In this document: positions 58,141 through 64,000 of the stretch, piece after piece
How positions within the stretch are numbered: position 1 is the first letter of the stretch
Layout: every line of letters begins with the position of its first letter
Source: Bryopsis sp. KO-2023
Lineage: Eukaryota > Chlorophyta > Ulvophyceae > Bryopsidales > Bryopsidaceae
DNA: 64,000 nucleotides
Assembly (NCBI GenBank): GCA_030272585.1
Contig: BSYQ01000001.1
Location: forward strand, 868,001-932,000
Direction of reading: 5' to 3'
Position numbers and translations under genes: made by a program
Notes under the pieces: generated by a model
Told to the model about the DNA's origin: nothing
What the model saw: only the letters and a program-made list of their open reading frames with translations
Databases searched by the model: none

Positions 58141-58466
58141 CACTGGCCCAAAAGTGGCCCTGAATTTGGCCATTTCATCTAGTTGTGGCCCTTTTTTGAC
58201 CCCAATTTGTCCGAAAAAAATAGAATGTGGCCCCAACTTCAAAAACAGAAATAACAAGGCTTGGTGTTTATTTACTTGATGTTTTGTGGAAACTCGATTG
58301 ATTTCTTGGATGTGGCCCAGGCCTTACAAACTTTGGATGAATGTGGCCCTGTGGCCCCAAAATCATCTTGTGATAAAACGTTTTGTCCCTTTTGTGGCCC
58401 TAAAATTTGCCATTCTGAACTTTTGGGGGCCATAATGGGCCAAAAGGGCCACAAAGAAATACACTG
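58141..58466 (-). repeat. MITE-like dispersed repeat, copy B
   Basis: This is the reverse-complement relative of 30265-30624. Matching blocks include ggccacatccaagaaatcaa, the caccaagccttgt block and the stretch around gaagttggggccacattcta. It is shorter by internal deletions. The two ends are cactggcccaaaagtggccc and ggccacaaagaaatacactg, so the termini are imperfect inverted repeats beginning CACTG/CAGTG. It sits between the 3' end of TRS120 and the start of the propeller-like gene. Confidence 0.8.
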
Positions 58467-58777
58467 CTGGCAAGCCTCCAAAATGAATCAATCAAAGGCA
58501 GACAGAGATCACAAAACAAATTTTTGACTCGAGAGAGAAGATACATGTGCCTTTTTGTTCTCTTTGTTGTTTTTGAGATCCCGCCCTACCCCCAACCCCA
58601 ACTTCCCCGTGCTCTCCCAAATAATATGCATACTATTTTTCTTGAAAAATGACGTATGAGAAACATGAACAAGGATTTTGTCTTTTTCGTTTGTTTTTCC
58701 CCCCAATGGGTTGGCCCATTCCCCCATTTTCCTGGCGAACCCTGTACACTATCTTGAATAGCAAAATAAAAAAGCGC

Positions 58778-61700
58778 TTATTTGCAGAGCAGATTGAGCC
58801 TTGTTCCTTGGACAACACTGCTGACGTTTTTTGCATTTCCATCCATCCTCACATCCACATCTTCGCAAGCAAACACCTCAAACACACCAGTCGAAACAGG
58901 GCAAATGGAAAACCTGCACATAACAGGAACGCCCTGTCAATCGATGCCAACCCCACACAAATCCACAGCCTGACCAAATGTGGGTTCACACAGCTAGAGA
59001 AAAGCTCAGGAGTGTTCAGTCATTTTCCTTCTTTTCCTTACCTGTGTCTTTCCACGGATGTCTTCTTCACTTCCACCTGCAGTTTCCCCACCACCCCCAA
59101 TATCAAGATCCCTTGATCGGAGCTGCTGCCTTTCCCCAGGTTCGAATCCAAAGCTTCTGTGCATACCGTCATGCACAGCTGGACATCCTCCTCACCACCG
59201 TTCTCGATCACCAATTCACACTCCACGATTTCCCCAACACAACTTTCCACTCCCCAAATCTCTCCATTGGGTCCTCTTGGTCCAATATCCAGGGTAGACA
59301 CAACATCCAGGGAGCCCCCATCCCACCCAGATTGCCTCACGTCCTCGAAACATGAATCTTGCAGCACATCCCTGGAGTTCGCCACCCACTCGCCATTCGT
59401 GCTCCCTTTTCCAGGGACCTGTGGTGTCAATGAGCTGGCGATATCTACGAATTCTTTCGTGGAGTCCACCACCAGAGCTACCGAAACAGTGACCAGATTC
59501 CGGGCAAGAATGCCCAGCACTCGGGGGGACAAAAACTGACGAACCTCAGCAGGGACCAACGGAATGACTCCGTGGATTCCTGTCGATGAATGTAGATCAA
59601 GCTGGGTGAGGCCTGGCTCCGAAGTCGCTCTTTCTGTACCAATGTTCGTTTCAGGCGAGGGTCCGGCTTGCCATAAGATGTTCACTCTGGAGCATATCCA
59701 CTCTGCAACCCCCAGGTCTAGAGAAGGATTGACCTCTTCGTTGCTTTGCGGCTCCATGGGGGGCACGATGCACGACAGGTGGGCGGTATTGTCTGACTGT
59801 ACTGCAAGGGAAGCTCCTCCTGGTGCCTTCACAACACATCAAACCACCCTGTTCTCAGTTCTGTATGTGTTTCCAGGTAGCATCACCGCTGGATCCTCCG
59901 GAAGATAAAGAATCTCAGTTGTCACAAATTCAACACAACACTCTTCACTTGACGAAACGCATGGGTAATTATGGATCAAGTGCATCTCTCTCCTCAACAG
60001 CAGAATGACAACTAAAAACCCACTAGCACCATACAATCCATGCACAGGGTAGGAGATTGCAGGTCCCCATAGATCCACTACATCACTGTGCGATTGATTG
60101 ACGACCTGAGGAAGGTCAAACCACCAAAGCTGCCTACCTCCCATCGAACACCTGCATCCACTCCCCCATCACCAGCTCGGAGCCACACATCCACCGGATC
60201 TTTCATTTGGTTCACTGCATCGACTTGGAGCAAGCATTGTCTCGCAAGACAGGTACATCCTGACGTTGACGGAGGCTCCACACACCCCACCTCATCGCTC
60301 CCATTACCTGACCTAGACTTTGCAGCCCCATCCCCCGATCCATTCTTGGAACCACGTCCTTTGTTGAGAAATCCATTCTTCTTGGTTGGTTCGTGATTTG
60401 ATGCATGGGCATCATTTTTTTCAGCGGCATCTGATGCCGTTGAAGGCTTGCATGGGATGTATTGATCCGTAATGCTGATGCCTGTCATTTTTACTGAGGG
60501 CAGGTGTCGAAGCCTGAGGTTTATCTTCGTTTCTCGCCCCAACGGCGGCCCCTCCCCTCCACTTGCTTGAGAAGCAGATCCCCGGTACTTCAACCTCACC
60601 TAAGGGCACCAGTTTGAGATCAGAAAACTTAGCAAAAAAACCTGATGGTTGTGGCATTCCACACACATATCATCTCAGCCAATTCGGAACGATCGCCCCA
60701 GCAAAAAAAATGCAGAGGAAGCAGAGGATGTTGGTTATATATATATATCCTCTTTCTTATAAAAATTTGGTGTCTCCACTGGTGGGTGCTCAACTTCTTT
60801 CTTCGAGCCCAGCATAAATGCCATCAGAAACCCTACCCCTCAATTTAGATTCACAACATGGAGACCAAATATATCCTGATTTTTTTACCTCTCGATCAAT
60901 ATCAGGCGTCGACTCTTCGTTTTCAGAATGCACACACAGCCCGGCATCGATCCAGGTGGGAACATCTATAGATGTCTTAGGTGCAATGGGCAGCTTCTCG
61001 TTTAATTCTTTCTCGTCAAATTTCAACGCGACCCCCTTCGGCCTACCTCCCTTGCCCACTTGCTTGCAATCGAGCATTGTGGTGGTCACCGGGATTTTCG
61101 ACGCATTGTAAAGGTTCATTACGCATTTGATTTTCTCTCCTTCCCGAACCAACACCATGCTGGTCGTTTTCTTTTCAGATTTGGGCTCTTCCTTGGCATT
61201 AGAACTGTGGGGGGATGAGCATGGGGATGTTATGCCCTCCTCGACCTTGCTCAAAAACTTAGCCTGGAGTTGGCAATGCCGAAAACACGATTTTACTCTC
61301 ATCAGAAAGAAACCACCAGTTTATATAACCTTGGAACAGTTCAGGCATCCTGTCGGACAGCAGGTTAAAAGGGATTTTAAGGTAATGCATGCACTGGGTG
61401 CATATTTCTCTTATTTGTTGCACTGCTTTGTGTGAAAAGTAACAGCAGGCGCCTTGTCTAATCTCATGAATGTGTTTTTTGACTTGTAAGGTTTTGCAAA
61501 CTTTCCTCGCCATTTTCTGTTAGCTCATTTCATTACTAGCACAGTTTTACCACTCGATCGCACCTTGAGCAGCGGTAATGCAGGAAGGATATCCACAGTA
61601 ACGACCATGTTTTTTTCCTGATGGCCCCAGGGAGCATCGACCAAAGACACCCCTTCAGCCAAGGGAAGTCTCCTCAAGGTGGGCGTGAACCTCTGGAGCC

Positions 61701-64000
61701 AAGTCACACCATAAAGTGTGACATTAACACCCAAAATCCTCATTTTTCCTGGTACCAGAGGAACCAGTGCGAGAGACACCCTGCAGGAAAAACAAAAACC
61801 TTACTGAGATATCAAGACAAACAGCCAGTCAATCGAACAATTCCCTGTTTAATTTCCTCTCAACCAATGCCAATGTAGAGTCTTGTACATTGATATTTGT
61901 TTCTTTAGATGGCAGGGAACAGTGTCGTAATAAAACAAATGCTTGTAAAAGAACGGATTGATCTGTGAGAAGTACCTGGTAGGCTTCGTTTTGGGAGGCA
62001 ATACAACAGCGACTGGTATTTTCTGAGCGACTTTGCCTTCAGAGCCACCGACCATCTCAACATTCAAACTCAACCTCTCAACTTTCATCTGAACCTCACA
62101 TGGGTTGGCAATGTAAACCTCCAAGGAGCATTCTTCCCCAACCACCTGGGCAAAAAGAATGTCACCAAACAACAGTTTTTCAACGTCAAGCAAGGCTCTA
62201 TCATGGGAAAAAATAAAAGGGGTGGTTGAGCAAAACCAACAATAAATCAGCATTTCTGTTTTTAGGTGTAGAATCTGCCAGTGCTTTCCTCTTCAAGTGG
62301 TTCTTACCCATTGGATGTTTTCCTCCCCTTGCTTCTCCTGAGCACGTTTTTTCAGCAGAGGGTTGAAAATGAATGGGCCCGTTTCTTGCTTGGCACCCGG
62401 ATCGACAGTGACAGGCTTCAATTCTTCTTTCAGTCCAGATATGTTTCTCACTTGAAATATTGGCGGCGGTCCTGGCCCCGGCCGAATTCTGCTGGAGCCG
62501 TCCAATGCTGCCGAAGCCTTGCTCAATGCATCGATCAAAACTTGTTGATTTTCAAGCGACAAAGCACCACAATGCTCCCTACACTAGAACATGAAGTCAA
62601 TGAGCCAAGGCGGAAACGACAGGATACCTTCTCCCACCCCGATGCTGTATTGGTTGCGTTCATAGAACTACAGTCACTTCAGGTCAGACAAGATTGCATG
62701 ACACACCTGAGGAGTGTGGCGGCAGCTTCCCAGACATACACCTGAGATCCAGCCCGAGAGGCGGTCGGTAGCAAAGCTTCCAACATTGCTCGGTTCAGCA
62801 AGTACCAGCTCCGATTAGGCAAGGCACAATTTGCTAGCCCCCAATTGACACGCCGAAACTCGCCGGTGTCTTGATTCTCATGATCCCCTGGAGGATCTAA
62901 TGACTGGACACAGAAATTATGAATCTATCAGTAAGGAATTGACAAAATGGTGGGACATGGTGTATGCATCCATGTGCATGAAAATCATACCTCACCTTAA
63001 GTGCCACATCCAGCAACAACACATCAGACCTCTGCAGATTCCGGGCAGCTTCCAATGCTTGCCACACCAGAAGTGCTCGTTTTCGGACCGACCCGACCAA
63101 TCCCAGCACCTGGAGAAACACCACCAATACAGTTGAAACGCCCACCCCTTCCATGATCCGTCAGAATGAATCCAATCGAACAACATTCCATAAGAATGTT
63201 CTATTCAACTTATAAATTTACCTGCGCAGCTTCCACCACAACGCTGACTTTGTCTTCTTCTGATTTCAACAACGGCCACTGATCCATGACTTGAGTCAAA
63301 ATATCGCACACTTCGCTTTTGGCCCCTTTCCCATGCAACCCAGCGGCAAATCGAACCCTTTTCAATTCCACTTCGATTTGCAACGGAACAATCCCACGTC
63401 TTTGATACACATTCCCTGCCTCCGCATACAATGACCTCACCTGAAGCATTTTTTTGTCCCCACACAACACGTTTTTCTCAGTAACTACAATACCGAAGAA
63501 CCACCAAAGCAAAGCATCTGTCCCAAAAAAAATCACCCCAAATGTGTGGGTTCAACCTAGGCAAGTGTTTAATTCAAAGTGTGAATTCACCTGATTTTCC
63601 AAGGTTCTTGATTTCTTGATGGCATTCCACAGAGTAACACCCCCAAACCCCAACGTGGATTCAAATCTTAGCGCTCGACTTGTGGGGCTTCCTGACGGAC
63701 ATACAACCATTTGGTACGATACACTTCTCAATCCTAGAATGCCATACCTGGGGCAAAGCCTATCATAAAAATGTGCCCCGAAATAACCCTGTTCATCCAC
63801 ACACTCGAGCAACAAACTGCTAGTTGAACTTTCCTCTTGGATCGAACACCCCCCCACCGCCCAAATTCATTTTTCAAAGTTGTTTTGTTGATACTGAAAT
63901 GCAGGCCCATGTTTTTGCTGTTGGAATTAAAAAAACTTCCAAAACTCCATGCCTTATTTATGTTAAAGAAATCCCAACCCTACCTACTTCGGATCCGGGG
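58778..64000 (-). CDS. TRAPP II complex subunit TRS120/TRAPPC9, 5'-truncated by window edge
   Basis: The C-terminal part of the gene is here; the N-terminus lies beyond 64,000. Exons that close in phase: 63440-63222, 63109-62996, 62903-62707, 62578-62308, 62145-61976, 61780-61564, 61263-60889, 60599-60138, 59985-59848, 59826-59042 and 58913-58778. Further upstream exon pieces appear near 63592-63850. Family order is clear: AGNVYQRRGIVPLQIEVELK, RKRALLVWQALEAARN, SRAGSQVYVWEAAATLLR, GPFIFNPLLKK, WVVGEECSLEVYIANPCEV, ALVPLVPGKMRILGVNVTL, KYRGSASQASGGEG and DNTAHLSCIVPP, ending TRLNLLCK. The second half is made of beta-sandwich-like segments. TRS120 is a core subunit of TRAPP II, the Golgi/endosomal activator of Rab11/Ypt31-type GTPases, and in plants is needed for cell-plate formation. 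An in-frame frame extension at 62197-62146 is intronic by comparison. Confidence 0.9.

Noticed and set aside
62146-62197. Extension of a TRS120 exon (reading ALLDVEKLLFGD)
   Set aside because: It leaves a phase mismatch with the preceding exon. The acceptor at 62145 closes the phase and matches the family (WVVGEECSLEVYIANP).
1-64000. CRISPR arrays, rRNA, tRNA and snRNA genes, viral or plasmid genes
   Set aside because: None were seen on reading both strands. The repeats present are minisatellites, one 130-bp array and two MITE-like copies; no B-box-like tRNA signal with a matching cloverleaf was found by eye.

Overview
The window is nuclear DNA of an intron-rich eukaryote. Nearly every recognisable gene is split by spliceosomal introns of roughly 60-400 bases. 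No bacterial operons, CRISPR arrays, rRNA or tRNA genes were seen. The gene set points to a flagellated green alga or an early-branching streptophyte. It includes a full-size plant-type PDR (ABCG) transporter, a WOX-like homeodomain protein, a plant-type TRS120, an SIS-domain hexuloisomerase-like protein and the motile-cilium protein CFAP52. The lineage call is an inference and no species is claimed.

Layout. (1) 1-13,500 is gene-poor and decayed. It holds a broken poly(A)-binding-protein gene (about 2.3-4.5 kb), an imperfect tandem duplication just after it (4.5-5.9 kb), a 450-base A-rich tract, an open but doubtful repeat-bearing region with 130-bp tandem units (7.2-9.8 kb) and three AT-rich or GC-rich minisatellites. 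(2) 13,550-23,032, minus strand: a small secreted/ER thioredoxin-fold protein and an 18-exon PDR transporter. (3) 23,554-42,430, plus strand: CCT2 (head-to-head with the PDR gene), an intronless MLH1, an ATRIP-like checkpoint gene, a 130-residue helical protein of unknown function, and CFAP52. (4) 43,794-64,000, minus strand throughout: a RAMA-domain protein, a TPR/double-PRMT arginine methyltransferase, an SIS-domain isomerase, a homeodomain protein, an unidentified propeller-like protein, and TRS120/TRAPPC9, which runs off the right edge.

Functional links are loose, as expected in a eukaryote. MLH1 and the ATRIP-like gene are adjacent and both serve genome maintenance. CCT2 and the PDR gene share a 521-bp divergent intergenic region that may be a bidirectional promoter. 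The RAMA protein, the methyltransferase and the homeodomain protein are candidate chromatin or transcription factors.

Exon models were built by hand from reading-frame phase, splice dinucleotides and family similarity. In most genes the phases close exactly, and these models are given in full. Closing them needed five GC-AG introns and one intron of only 26 or 38 bases. The PDR gene closes only if a base is missing from a homopolymer in exon 4. No wholly new system could be demonstrated. The most unusual items are the methyltransferase whose N-terminal catalytic module, not the C-terminal one, looks dead; the RAMA protein; the GC-AG introns; and a MITE-like repeat present twice in opposite orientation.
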